Shown: positions 1 to 10,982, numbered from the stretch's first letter. The stretch: DNA of 64,000 bases from Protopterus annectens (GCF_019279795.1 NC_056737.1:43954946-44018945); one strand, 5' to 3'. Numbers and translations are program-made. The notes: generated by a model not told the origin, from the sequence alone.

Positions 1-570
1 AATCATTTACATGCTTAATTGTCAAACAAAATTAACCCTTTGAAACATCAAATTATTTTAAAATAACGCATATGGAAGGTTGACTTAAATAACTAATGAA
101 TAATTCATTTTTGTAAAACAATTTTTGTTTTGTAAAGAAATCCATTTCTATACATAAAAATATCCATTTCAGTATATAAAAAGGTCCATTTCTGTATATA
201 AAAATACAGTAAATATAGTACATCTAAATGGCCAGGTAAAATAAAACAATACTATAAAATGACAAAATGACCATATAAAGATGTTTGAATGCACTAGTAT
301 TCAAATTGTATGAAACATACGTCTACACATAATGATGGACAGCACGTGTATTACCATGAAACCCTCTATTTAGTCTGTTCTTTTATGATTTATGTTTCTG
401 AGTTACTTATTTCTTTGTTTCATATTTTATAAATGATCTAGTTAAATCACTACCAGCAACAAGATGTGCAACTGTTTCCAGTTCTGTTTTGGACAACCTG
501 TACTTGTTTGTTCCTCCCACATATTCAATTAACCTTGTAAAAGAATGTGTACAAAGTCAACTGTCCTGGG
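1..570. other. AT-rich region without a recognised gene
   Basis: I see no coding region or recognised repeat here apart from the short 22-bp tandem repeat annotated separately. The flank at 570 is where a decayed LINE begins. Confidence 0.5.
141..206. repeat. 22-bp tandem repeat, three units
   Basis: The unit starts TCCATTTC and ends in TATAAAAA. It begins at 141, 163 and 185, giving a 22-bp period with a few mismatches. It is a short local duplication with no visible function. Confidence 0.7.
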
Positions 571-1785
571 CCGCTAAAATTAACCTTTCATCTTTTGTTT
601 AAATTCACCTCTCCTTGAATATTCCTCCTTCAGATCCTGGCATTTTCTGTATTTGCATTTATATTTATGCGTTTTCCACATTTCTTGCCTTCTCATCTGA
701 TCCTTCTCCTTATATTCCTTCTTTTGTTTTTTGACACATTCAGTTGCTGCCTGATTTTTGTCTACTAATGATTTGGTTTCCATTCCCACTTGACATAGAT
801 ATGCTTCTGCTAAAATAAGCAGAAGTCATCTTAGACTTGTTCTCTTCATTTCAAGACTTTGCTTGGACTTGGTGAGGTCAGCAGATATGCATGCAGTCGT
901 ACAACTGCAGATCTATACATGTAATCATTTTTGAGGAGACCCATACTACCTTCAGAACGAGGAATATATAATCTTGTTATACACATAATTTTATGCATCA
1001 TTTGAAAAGCATGAAGCATTTTTCTTGCTTTCCTGTCCAACTGAACCAATACCATTTAGGGCCAGGCAAGTCCAAAACTGTAAGTTAGAACAGGAAGAAT
1101 TGGTTTTACAGCTTGTACTAGATGTCAGGACTGTTTTCAGTATTAATTTTAGTCTTCTAAATATTCTTTACTCAGTTTTGTTCACATTTGTTCATGTTTT
1201 ATTACTGATCTTTCATCAATTTCCAAATATTTTATACAGTCCCTCCTGCTCAAGTTTCTTTATATCACATTCCTGTCCCAAATTGATATTTTCTTGGTAT
1301 TGCAGCTTTCCTGGTACAAAGGTTGCTTTTGCACATTTATCAAGACCAAATGGCATTCTTATATCATCTGAGAAAGTTCTGACCTCTTCCAGTTGTGCTT
1401 TCAGTTCCTTATCTGATGAAATACACAGTTTTAAATCATTCACAAAAAGAAATCTACACTTTGTTGTTGTCTAGGAACCAAATTGTAACTATGACCTAAT
1501 CTGTTAAGTAGACAGCTTAATGGGTTAAGAGCAAGACAAACCAGAGTGACAAAGAGTCACCTTGAAATATCCCCCTTTTAATTTTTATCTCTGGGATGAC
1601 ACAGTCTCCTTTATCAAGGTTTAGCTAAAAAGTGGCTTGCCACTGTTACATGGTCACTGTACTGTAAATGATCACTGTAGTTTGTAACTTATACATCTGT
1701 AAACAGTCCTTTATCTGCAAATGTGGAATGTTGTCAAATGCTTTTTTGGAATCTACACATACCATACTTGGATTCTTCACCTTTT
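570..1785 (-). pseudogene. R4/Dong-like non-LTR retrotransposon, reverse transcriptase relic
   Basis: Read on the minus strand from about 1785 downward, the broken reading frames give reverse transcriptase motifs in the right order. First comes a domain-A motif like VDSKKAFDNIPH (about 1710-1775). Next is RGIFQGDSLS (about 1545-1600), then LALNPLS, then FVNDLKL in place of the catalytic F-A-D-D (about 1430), with GLDKCAKATF following. After these come LDRKARK (about 1030) and RLYIPRSEGSMGL (about 930-970). The GIFQGDSLS and GLDKCAKATF signatures are what I remember from the R4/Dong clade, whose members carry a restriction-like endonuclease downstream. A lysine-rich stretch at 580-789 would be the region following the thumb. 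Frameshifts, stops and the lost aspartate show it is dead. LINE identity is secure; the clade is likely but unverified. Confidence 0.7.
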
Positions 1786-3095
1786 TACTTTACACAACGT
1801 GGTGGAAAAGATGATGCATCAAATGTAACAGACATGGATGGTACTACAATTACTAGCATATTTCTTAGCTAACAATTTTTTTTATAATGTCAACAACAGA
1901 CAGCCTTGGAGATGATTGTTATGTTGGCAATCCTGAGGTTTCAGAAACAGTCCCACCACTTCTAGTAAGAGCTGTGGTAAAATGGAACTATTTACACAAT
2001 GCAATAATTTGTGATTCAGAAACACATTAGGTACAATGAAGAAAGATCACAATATCTGCTTATCTGCATGTCTCTTAATAATCATTACTACTACCATGAT
2101 CAGTACTCTTCTGCAGTAATTAACACTATCAGCCAGTGTATCACGTTGGCACAGACATCCCCCCTTCAATCACTCTCCAGTACTTATACAAGGATACAGC
2201 AAAAAACAAAAACATACACACACACCACATACTCCTTACCCCATTTTGACAGAACATCCTCAAATGGCAGGCTAAAGAAACTAAAGATTAATCAGCAGAT
2301 AAACAAGACATCTGTGTAACAGATTTATATCCCAACATATCCCTTATCGCTGGAAGAAAAACTTCCACTACATGTCAAGCAAAGTAGCACCCTTGCCACC
2401 TTCGAGGTAAAGCTAGATAATCGATGGACAGCCTTAAATCCTCCTCTGGTCTATCTAGTCTTGCCCTCCTTCTGGCTGGAGGGAACTTTTGAGCAGAGTT
2501 TTTTTGGCTTGTAATGGTGTGCAGACTGATCACCTAGTGCTTGCCTATGAACTAAGTTACCACTCATGGCTAGATAACTATTGCTCTGATGACGAATTAG
2601 TAACATGCAGTAAATTACCTGTATTTTTACTGATGTTCTTTAGTTATAGAGTGGACACAATCAGACAAGTAGCAGCACTTGAAGTAAGAGCTAAGACACC
2701 CATGTCCTAACATAGGAAACCCAAGCTCAAAATTGATCTAAGTAAATGAATCCAAATTAATAACGAAGTAAGATAAAATGATCATGAATGCAACACACAC
2801 ACAATGCATAATAATCAAAGTGGCAAAAGGATTACAGATCAAACGCTGCACTGGAATAAGCTAACAACTTAAAAGGAGTTAAGGCCAGTAAAAGCATGGA
2901 ACATGACAAGATCACCTATGTTTTCACCTGACAAACTGTACAAAAAAAAAAAAAAAACAAAAGCACAAAGCAACTTACAATGCCAAGGGGTACAGTGATC
3001 CTATTATGGTACCTCCACGGCAGTTCCAGGCAGCCCTTCCTAGTTACCTGATTTGGAACTACTACCCTTCTTCTACCAGATCAATTAGCCATTTG
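1786..3095. other. No recognised gene
   Basis: Short open frames at 2011-2319 and 2489-2710 have no motif I recognise and look like chance frames. A 17-base adenine run lies at about 2941-2957. The right end may be a decayed L1 5' region because L1-type ORF1 sequence follows. Confidence 0.4.
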
Positions 3096-3525
3096 ATAAT
3101 CAAGGAAGATCAAATGATCACATTCATCACTTACAAGCAAACCAATGACAAATTAACTAAAATCATTGTGAAATTAGCTAACATCAATACAACTGTGCAA
3201 ACAATTAACAAAAAAAATGGATGAACCAAACATACATGTAAAAAAGCTGCAAAGATAACTTTAAGATGTTGAAGACAACATGCGGAAGGACCATTTAGAC
3301 TTCCAGCAAATACAGGATTCGTTAGCAATTCTCAATACATTTGAAACTGAACTTGAAGACTAATCTGGATGAGATAACATCCTTATTAGAGGAATCAGAA
3401 AAGAAATTCAACAAGAAGAGTCGGTCAGTGCTATGCAACATGTGCTGAAGTCAATAGCAGGCCTGAAAGGTCATAACACAAACACTATAGAAAGGGTCGA
3501 AAGAAAGCACAGCTGTGTAAGTAAA
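3096..3525 (+). pseudogene. L1-type ORF1 (RNA-binding protein) relic
   Basis: Read through stops, the plus strand gives a polar helical stretch followed by a match to the start of the L1 ORF1 RNA-recognition domain. The segment LED-stop-SGWDNILIRGI (about 3350-3395) corresponds to the usual LEDRSRRNNIRIRGIPE. It is followed by EIQQEESVSAMQHVLKSI (about 3405-3450) and IERVERKHS (about 3488-3513), the usual IERVHR region. ORF1 of L1 elements encodes a trimeric coiled-coil nucleic-acid chaperone. Only about half of it is left and it abuts the terminal region of a DIRS element. There is no trace of ORF2 here. Confidence 0.6.
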
Positions 3526-3840
3526 CTTAACATAATAGTTTCTGTTCTAATGATGACTGCCTCAGTAGGGTAAGCTATTATGGGGTTGCATCCTGCAGAG
3601 GACATAACAGCCTGCCAGCTTCCAAAGCTTCAAGGTACCTTCCACACTCACAAAGTGTTAGGCAGCTCAGGAAGAGATGATTAAAAGACAGGATTGGCTG
3701 CCAAGACCTTCAGAGCTTTCCTGCCAACTTAGAGAAGGAGGCAACAGACCAAAAAACAAAGGGGGTGGAGGAAGGGAGCAGCTACTGCAACAGTGCTTAT
3801 TCAAACATTTACTGTTTTGGTAAGTTTACTTACAAAACTG
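3515..3840 (-). repeat. DIRS-type terminal region
   Basis: The string TGTAAGTAAACTTA occurs at about 3515-3530. Its reverse complement occurs at about 3820-3835 next to TTTGGTAAGTTTACTTAC. Between them is non-coding sequence beginning GGGTTGCATCCTGCAGAG. This arrangement of short inverted terminal sequences beside a tyrosine-recombinase region fits the end of a DIRS retrotransposon. The exact terminus cannot be fixed by eye. Confidence 0.5.
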
Positions 3841-5542
3841 AACTATGTTCATCATTTTGAAGAGTGCTGCAGTAGTCTAAGCTACATGGGAGGCAGAAGG
3901 GGACGGGTCCAAAAAAACCACTGGAGAGCCGTCCCATCAAAGCATGACCTAGACAGAGAAAGAATCTAGCTCGTAGTGCTTTATAAAAGTATATACACAG
4001 GACCAAGTGGCTGCTTCTAGAATTAAAGTCCAACCCTTTCCAAAAAGTCATAGATGAAGCCACAACCCTAGTAGAGTGTGACTTTACCCTGCCTCCTGCA
4101 AGTTTTGTTGTGGTGGTAATAACAAAAGGTTATACATTATTCATTTGGAAATCTACTTTGACACAGGATGGCCCTTTTTGCCTTCACAAGAAATAACCTG
4201 ATCCAAAGTGCTGAAAGATGATCTGTCAAGACAGTACCAGAGTTGGTGGACATCCAAGGTATGAAGTCCCCTCTCACTCTCATTTTTGGGTTCAGGAAAC
4301 AACAAAGGGAGATGAACAGTTTGGCTTAAAGTAAACCCAGATAATGTATCCTCCTTTTATGTCAATCCTGTCACCATGAAAAATGAGCTAGGCTTGACCC
4401 ACCATAAAAGAGCTTTCAACTCTAATATTCTTCTTGCAGAGGCCAAAGCAATCTGCTAAACAGTTTTCAATGATAAGAACCTTAAGTCAGCCAGATGAGC
4501 TGGTTCAAATGGAGCAAGTGTTAGCCTCTCAAACACAAAACTAAGATCGCAAGGAGAAACCAGAGGTGTCTTACGCAGCATCCGTTTCAAAAACATTTGA
4601 CATGAAAAGATGGTGATCCCTGGGCAGACATGCTGAAATGGCTAACAAATGAACCTTATTAGATGTGTAAGAGATGTCACAGGATAGTAACTCACACAAA
4701 CATTGTAAAACTGGAGAAACACTAGCCCTGAATGGGTTCTGATTATTTTGCTGACACCAACTACAAAGCAGTTTCCATTTGCTTATATATGATTTTCTAT
4801 TAGCAGGTTTTCCTGCTCTGTTAGTACCTGCTGCATGTTCTCAGTAAACCGGTGCCTAAAAGGTACTAAGACCACAACATTCAAGCAGTCAGTCATAGTT
4901 TTTTGACATCGGGGTGTATTAAAAACCCCTGTTATTCTTCCAGTAGGTCCAGCCTGTGGCAAAGCTTGTGGTAATTGTCCCTGGCCGATTCCAAAAGAGG
5001 GGAGAACTGTTCTTGCCTGGGCTAGAAGGGAATCACCATAATGATCTTTGGGGATGCCTTCTGAATCTTGTCAAGTATCGTCCATATTAGTGGAAAGCGT
5101 GATAAAGCATACAAGAACATTCCTAGCCAAGGAAAAGGAAAGACATGTCTTTTCAAGGCCTTCTTGCATGAAATCCTGTTTTTTTGTGTTTCAGTACTTT
5201 TGTCTGTTGTCCCAAATACCTTGAACTTTTACCTCCCCAAGCAAAGCCTGATACATCTGTGGTGACTGACGTTTTTGAAGCAGGATGGGAGAAGGGGAGA
5301 CCTGGATTCTGGGATATTTGATGTCTCTACCAAGGGATTTCTCTTTCCACAAATCCCAGAACTAGAATTTGAAAAGATAGTGGATGTCAGCGCTGGGACC
5401 AAACAGACTTCAGATACCACTGTATCTTTCTCATGTGGAGTCTTGCAGGAGGAATCCTGAGCATCATGAATGTCATGAGAGACAGAATCCTGAGCATCAT
5501 GAATGTCATGAGACACAGAATCCTGAGGTTTTCCCTTACAGT
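3841..5542 (-). pseudogene. DIRS-type retrotransposon relic (RT/RNase H end and tyrosine recombinase)
   Basis: Read on the minus strand, about 5130-4980 gives FLYALSRFPLIWTILDKIQ followed by IIMVIPF-stop-PRQEQFSPLL. I recognise this as the conserved run after the RNase H domain of DIRS elements (usually YAFPPFPLIPRVL and VAPxWPxQxWxxxLL). Further down, about 4520-4190, gives FERLTLAPFEPAHLADLRFLS, then ARRILELKALLW, then LHTLDVHQLWYCLDRS, which match the tyrosine recombinase domain. DIRS elements use that recombinase instead of an integrase and make no target duplication. Many stops and frame changes mark it as dead. A 30-bp direct duplication is present at about 5456-5515. The hAT element at 5543-11180 interrupts its upstream side. 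Confidence 0.65.
5535..5542 (+). repeat. hAT target-site duplication, left copy
   Basis: The octamer CTTACAGT sits immediately before the left terminal inverted repeat and is repeated exactly at 11181-11188. An 8-bp duplication is the hallmark of hAT superfamily insertion. Confidence 0.92.
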
Positions 5543-5555
5543 TAGCGTTGCCACC
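5543..5555 (+). repeat. hAT left terminal inverted repeat
   Basis: TAGCGTTGCCACC pairs with the right end (reverse complement TAGGGTTGCCACC) at 12 of 13 positions. It is the presumed outer cleavage and transposase recognition site. Confidence 0.9.
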
Positions 5556-5569
5556 CCTCCGTTTTTATT

Positions 5570-5602
5570 CCGGAGTGCCCAGAAATCAGTAGGGCACTCC
5601 GG
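5570..5602 (+). repeat. hAT subterminal hairpin, 11-bp perfect stem
   Basis: CCGGAGTGCCC at 5570-5580 is the exact reverse complement of 5592-5602, with an 11-base loop. It lies just inside the left terminus. Subterminal repeats of this kind are commonly transposase binding sites in hAT elements; that role is inferred here. Confidence 0.75.
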
Positions 5603-5713
5603 TTCTTGCTCTGGGAGTCCGGAAATGGCGGAAAAGCGACATCAGGCTCGTCAGCGCGTATGGTAAAAAAAAAAAAAAAAAAAAAAATTAAAATTCCCGT
5701 CTTGGACTCTCGG

Positions 5714-5764
5714 TTGATTGGCTGCTTGCTGCAGACGAGGCTCGTGCAGCAAGCAGCCAATCAA
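5714..5764 (+). promoter_or_regulatory. 20-bp perfect inverted repeat with CCAAT boxes in hAT promoter region
   Basis: The 20 bases at 5714-5733 (TTGATTGGCTGC...) are the exact reverse complement of 5745-5764, with an 11-base spacer. Each arm carries a CCAAT pentamer, one per strand. It lies about 50 bp upstream of a TATA-like string. This suggests a promoter module, a transposase-binding dyad, or both. Confidence 0.65.
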
Positions 5765-5812
5765 CACGTAGAATTGCAAGTCAAATCCCCGCAAAGCCCG
5801 CGAAAATTAGTG

Positions 5813-5822
5813 CATAAAAAGC
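5813..5822 (+). promoter_or_regulatory. TATA-like box of the hAT transposase gene
   Basis: CATAAAAAGC lies downstream of the CCAAT dyad and about 30 bp upstream of a pyrimidine-rich TTTTACTCTCTACTG stretch that could hold the start site. Position and order fit a polymerase II promoter, but the call rests only on spacing and composition. Confidence 0.45.
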
Positions 5823-5927
5823 GGCGCTTCAGCTACTAATTTTACCTTTTACTCTCTACTGTAAAAGGTGCTTAAGGTCTGAAATTTCTTGCTGGTTGGA
5901 CGTCTTCTTCAGTGGATTGCTGGTTTC

Positions 5928-6145
5928 ATTTGCTGCTGCTGCTGCCTGGAAGGATTGCCCTAGCCCTGCTGCTGCCTGAAAGGATTGCCCTAGCCCTGCT
6001 GCTGCCTGGAAGGATTGTCCTAGCCCTGCTGCTGCCTGGAAGGATTGCCCTAGCCCTGCTACTGCCTGGGAGGATTGCCCTAGCCCTGCTACTGCCTGGA
6101 AGGATTGCCCTAGGCCTGCTGCTGCCTGGAAGGATTGCCTAGCCT
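5928..6145 (+). repeat. 30-bp minisatellite in the hAT 5' exon, about seven units
   Basis: The unit is CTGCTGCTGCCTGGAAGG followed by ATTGCCCTAGCC, 30 bp in all, with point differences between copies. Because 30 is divisible by three it makes an open frame with a repeating LLLPGRIALA pattern. That frame ends right after the array, so I read the array as untranslated leader rather than as a real protein. Confidence 0.85.
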
Positions 6146-6300
6146 TGTTGCTTGCCTTGCTTGCTGGAGTCTTGCCCTGGAGAAGTGCTGTGGACTGGCC
6201 GAGTGGGTGGTGTTGTGTTCCCCTGCTTGCTGGCCCTTTAGCTGCCTGTTCTCTTCTGCCGCTGAGAGCTTGTTTAAGTAGCCCTGCTGCTGATTTTTCT

Positions 6301-6310
6301 GGAGGTAAGT
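6301..6310 (+). promoter_or_regulatory. Candidate splice donor ending the hAT leader exon
   Basis: GGAGGTAAGT matches the vertebrate donor consensus well, with the intron starting at 6305. It follows the leader exon and would splice to an acceptor at 8666 or 8834, in front of the transposase frame. Confidence 0.55.
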
Positions 6311-6387
6311 GGAATTTTTTTAATGGATGAATTCTTTGGAATTAAGGTAGAGTTTCAAAGATTAGTGTGACAAGGGGAATGAAATAT

Positions 6388-6454
6388 TGCCAGCACAGCT
6401 ACTAGTGAATTTTTTAAATATTAAATTTATATTAATTCACTAGCTGTGCTGGCA
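6388..6454. repeat. Inverted repeat in the hAT intron
   Basis: TGCCAGCACAGCTACTAGTGAATT at 6388-6411 in shortened form (TGCCAGCACAGCTA) pairs with TAGCTGTGCTGGCA ending at 6454. The left arm carries a 3-base insertion and an AT-rich loop separates the arms. It could be a relic of a small palindromic insertion. Confidence 0.6.
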
Positions 6455-6489
6455 CTATCTCATTCATTGATGGTGACAAGATGTGTGTA

Positions 6490-7450
6490 ACTGTATCTAG
6501 ATGTTCAACATGTGGTGATTATTAACTAGAACAGTTTCTAATCTGGTTTTGGACTTGGTTACAGTGAATATATAATGACTTCATGATTTGTATAAGATGC
6601 TTGGACTGTAGATCTGTCTTTTCTAGTCTGTCATCACCGTGATGTTTACCTTGACCTGTGTTTCTTCCTAGGGTGTCTATGTCGTACAGTCTTCATATTA
6701 TAGTGAGGCTTAAATGTAGCTTTTTGTCTAGTTTGTCATCACAACTGTTTGTTTACCTTTTATCTGTGTTTTCTAGGGTATACTATCTATATACCAAGGC
6801 TTAGTTTGTTTGATGTTACAGTGAATATATGACTACATGATTTGTATAGGATGCTTGGACTGTAGAACTGTCTTTTCTAGTCTATCATCACCGTGATGTT
6901 TACCTTGACCTGTTCTTCCTAGGGTGTCTTTCTAGGGTGTACAGTCTTCGTATTATAGTGAGGCTTAAATGTAGCTTTTGGTCTAGTTTGTCATCACAAC
7001 TATCTGTGTTTTCTAGGGTATACCGTCTATACCAAAGCTTAGCTCATTTGATGTTACAGTGAATATATGACTACATGATTTGTATAGGATGCTTGGACTG
7101 TAGAACTGTCTTTTCTAGTCTATCATCACCGTGATGTTTACCTTGACCTGTTTTTCTTCCTAGGGTGTCTTTCTAGGGTGTACAGTCTTCGTATTATAGT
7201 GAGGCTTAAATGTAGCTTTTTGTCTAGTTTGTCATCACAACTGTTTACCTTTTATCTGTGTTTTCTAGGGTATACCGTCTATACCAAAGCTTAGTTCATT
7301 TGATGTTACAGTGAATATATGACTACATGATTTGTATAGGATGCTTGGACTGTAGAACTGTCTTTTCTAGTCTATCATCACCGTGATGTTTACCTTCACC
7401 TGTTTTTCTTCCTAGGTGTCTTGGGTATATAGCAAGGCTTAACGTAGTTG
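6490..7450 (+). repeat. Tandem repeat of about 240-254 bp, nearly four units, in the hAT intron
   Basis: A marker string (TATAGGATGCTTGGACTG, first copy TATAAGATGC...) starts at 6591, 6845, 7083 and 7335, giving spacings of 254, 238 and 252 bp. Shared blocks include TCATCACCGTGATGTTTACC and TCTAGGGTGT. Length differences come from small internal indels. This array accounts for much of the element's unusual length. Confidence 0.85.
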
Positions 7451-8628
7451 CTTTTCTTTGGGACTGTCAATGTGAAATATCTCATGTGGTTTTGAGCTTG
7501 TTACAGTGAATATACACGGGATATTTTCTAACGTTTTGTTGTGTAGATATTTAAGTTTTGAGACTACTTAAATATTTATTTAGTGACACTGGGCCACCAC
7601 CTTGGCATTGGTCAAACTAGCAATGTTTATTACTATTGCACAGCAAGACTGAACACACTTTGTTAGGGCCTTAAAGTTGCTTATAAGGAGTAGCTGGCTG
7701 ATTATGTTGCAGTCTGGGGAAAAGGGGGGCATAGTTAGTAAACTTGTGCCAGCCTTTCCCTTGTGTATATAAATCAGACCTCAAGTGTGTCTCAACTGCT
7801 TTAGCAGGGGCCCAAAGCACTGTTTGATAAATAGGGTGCTGGAGGTCTTCACTTGGCCACTATGCTCAACTCTAACTGTGCCAGTGGGAGGAGGTGGTGG
7901 TGAGGATCTGGAGTGGAAAAGGGGAGAAACCAGCCCCAAGCTGACTGGTCTCTGTGCTTTTAAGACAAATTGCACTTAATATGGGGTGTTGCATCTGGAA
8001 TTGTGGGGCTACGGAATTCGTCTTTATGTCTGCCCATACGGTCTCTTATCATTATGCAAGTTATTACTGTTGCAGCCAGAGGGTATTATGATTGCTGAGT
8101 TACATATTTCATGTTTATCATTGTGTCGGCCCACACTATGTCCTGTTTGTCTTTATGCAAGTTATTACAATTGTAGCCAGAGGGTATGATTGCTGAGCTG
8201 CCATGTATTTCATCTTTTTATCTTGTCAGTCCACAGTATGCCTGAACTTTCTTGCTGTGTTCAGACTCAGCTGGATAACGTTTGCACTGGGTTCTACATA
8301 AAAGTAGAGGGTCTTAGTTTGGTGCATTGCTGTAGTGTCTGACCCATGTGTTTTACACACAGTTGAATGCCTTCTGTGCATATTCTGCTGTCACACCAGG
8401 TTCATGTGTAACAGCTGCAGAAAGTCCCTCAGACAGGAGTTGCTTCTGCCTTTCATTGCTTTACCTTCACTGTAATTTTTCATGAGGAGTCTCATTTTTT
8501 TTTCCCCTATACCAACTTGGTATTACTAGGGTGTGAAAGTCTGGAGATTCACATGTGAATGTGAACTCTGGCTAGTGGCTACTGACTGACACAGGCCCCC
8601 ACCAGGCACTGGTGTTGGTCACAAGTGT

Positions 8629-8966
8629 TTTGATTTTCTATTAATAGCCGTTTTGGTTTATTGTAGTGTTGAGCAAGGATCCTACACGAATCATGTTCAG
8701 GAAAAGGTCAATGGATCATCAAGAAGAGGTCTCCTAAGAGGTTTTTCTGCAGTTATAATAAGGTGTGGGAGCAAAGCTACTCATGGGTGCGACCTGTTTG
8801 ATTTTCTATTAATAGCCGTTTTGGTTTATTGTAGTGTTGAGCAAGGATCCTACACGAATCATGTTCGGGAAAAGGTCAATGGATCATCAAGAAGAGGTCT
8901 CCTAAGAGGTTTTTCTGCAGTTATAATAAGGTGTGGGAGCAAAGCTACTCATGGGTGCGACCTGTT
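8629..8966 (+). repeat. 168-bp tandem duplication covering the hAT splice acceptor
   Basis: The block containing GAGCAAGGATCCTACACG occurs at 8671 and again at 8839, a spacing of 168 bp with about one visible difference. Each copy holds TTGGTTTATTGTAG, a good acceptor, followed by the same candidate exon. The spacing is a multiple of three, so an open frame runs through both copies (8653-9021). Confidence 0.88.
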
Positions 8967-8981
8967 CCAAATGCAGATGCC

Positions 8982-10769
8982 ATGGCAAAGTGCACATCCT
9001 GTGGAACAACTTTCACTGTAAAATGGGATGGGGAAAAGGCATTGAAAAGCCATCAGAAGTCAGACAAATATCATCAAAGCCTTCAGCTCCAGAGGAAGAA
9101 CCTCGTAATGACCAAGTTTATTCAGCCACGTAGTGTAACCAGTGAAGCTTCCAAAGTCACTGCAGCTGAAGTGATAGCAGTCTATCATGGAGTGAAACAT
9201 GGTCACTCATATGTATCCATAGATTGTGGAGGTAAGCTGGCACCGACAGTCTTCCCTGATTCTACTTTGGCTTCGAAATTCACCTGTGGGAAGACAAAAT
9301 CTGAGAGTATTGTCATGAATGTTCTTGCACCTCATTCAGAGGAGCTCCTTCTGCAGGAACTTGGCAATTCCTATTTCTCAGTGGGATCAGATGCATCCAA
9401 TAAAGGAAACAGAAAAATGTTCCCTTTAGTTATTCAGTACTTTACTCACACCCATGGCACACAACAGAAACTCCTTGATTTCTCTGAGGATCATAACGAA
9501 AGTTCTGAATGTATCTTTACTAGAATAAAGGACATCCTTGTGCATAAAGGACTCAAAGTACAAAACATTGCTAGCTATGCTGTGGACAATGCCTCAGTCA
9601 ATTATGGAAAGCACAGGTCTGTTTTTAAAAGTTTGAAATCTGAGGTGCCTCACATCACTGCAGCAAACTGTTTATGCCATGTAATACATAACTGTGCCAA
9701 GCATGCAAGCAAGGCCCTTGCAAAGTTTGATGTGGAGACTCTGGTTTTGAAAGTACATAGTGAGTTTTCAGCATCTGCTAAAAAAATGGCACTGTTGAAA
9801 GGCTTCTATTCTTTCCTAGACCAGGACTTTAAGGAAATAATGCAACATGTAACAAGGTGGCTGTCTTTGTTCCCAGCTGTGGCAAGGCTGGTAGAATGTT
9901 GGCCTGCTATTAAAAGTTATTTTATTAGTCAAGGGCCTGAGGACTGTCACCCCCTTATCTGGAAATTTGTGGAGGCCGATGAGGATGGCATCAGTGGGGA
10001 TGTGTCTGAGGCAGAGTGCTACATACATTTCATGCACTACATCCTGCAGGTATTCCACAAGTCTATAGCAAAACTTGAAAGTAACACTCTCTCTGCTCCA
10101 GAGTTGTACACCGTGATGAAAAGTCTAAAAGATGAGTTGCAGAGAAGGCTAGATGACCAGTTCTTTGGTACTAAAGTTTCATCTGCCTTACAGCACTTTA
10201 CTCCAGCTGTCGCACAGCAGGTCTGTAGGACCTTCTGTGATTTTTACAGTAAAGCACTTTGTTACCTACAGAAGTGGTTTGACTATGATAATAGTCCCTT
10301 TAAAGCTATGCAGGTCCTCAGCCTCCAACATCCTGTAACTTGGCCAGAACTGCGTACAGTTGCAGACCTCTTCAAATTGGATGTGGACATTGAAGCACTT
10401 TACTCAGACTACTGTACTTTAACTGCTGCATTGCCAGCCCCGTTACAGATGACAGAGGCATCTGTAAGTGATCGCTGGGTGACTTTTTTTAGTAAAGCTC
10501 CAGACTGCAAGCCACTTTACAGACTGGTGCAGTTCGCTCTTTCAATCCCCCCCAGCAATAGCTTTGTGGAAAGGGTTTTTTCACTTATGGGGAATGCGTT
10601 GACTGATGTAAGAAATAGAATGCTTGTGTGACTTGTGAAGGCAGAGTTGCAGGTCAAGCTAAACTTTAACATGAGTTGTTCGCAATTTTATTCATTTGTG
10701 AGAAATAACCAGCCATTACTTGAGGCTGCTAGATCAAATGCCAAATATAGCTTCAAGTATAAGCAATGA
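8982..10769 (+). pseudogene. hAT transposase, one in-frame stop near the C-terminus
   Basis: The transposase would bind the element ends and cut and join the DNA in the nucleus. I start at the ATG at 8982 because a BED-type zinc finger follows at once (C4, C7, H24, H31); an in-frame ATG also exists at 8931. The catalytic-core aspartate is probably D137 in GSDASNKGN and the second D202 in YAVDNAS. A CLCHVIHN motif and RWLSL follow. The glutamate is E530 in SNSFVERVFS, within the C-terminal dimerisation block that ends DVRNRM. A TGA at 10629-10631 ends the frame after 549 residues. The same frame then continues 45 more codons with good family sense (LVKAELQVKLNF) to a TGA at 10767-10769. The truncation removes the last part of the dimerisation domain, so this copy is probably inactive. 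It belongs near the ZBED/ZNF862-like hATs, by recollection. Confidence 0.88.
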
Positions 10770-10982
10770 TTTCTACCAAAACTGAAGATACTTTAAACAG
10801 TTGCTTTTCTTTTACTATTGTGTGTGGTGAACCCTTAATGTACTGCTTTGAATGAACTGGTGTTTTTAATATCTAATTGTATTTCCATTTTAGTACTACC
10901 TGTGATATGAGACTTGGGCTTAGTTTTCCCATGCTTGTGTGTGATGTACTGTTGTATGTAGTGAACCTTTGAAGTATTGCTA

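Noticed and set aside
5912..6142. Open frame with repeated LLLPGRIALA, like a leucine-rich membrane protein
   Set aside because: It is a 30-bp minisatellite whose length happens to keep frame; it stops right after the array and precedes a splice donor.
8653..9021. 122-codon frame upstream of the transposase as a separate gene
   Set aside because: It is two copies of a 168-bp duplication in the hAT leader and overlaps the transposase start in another frame.
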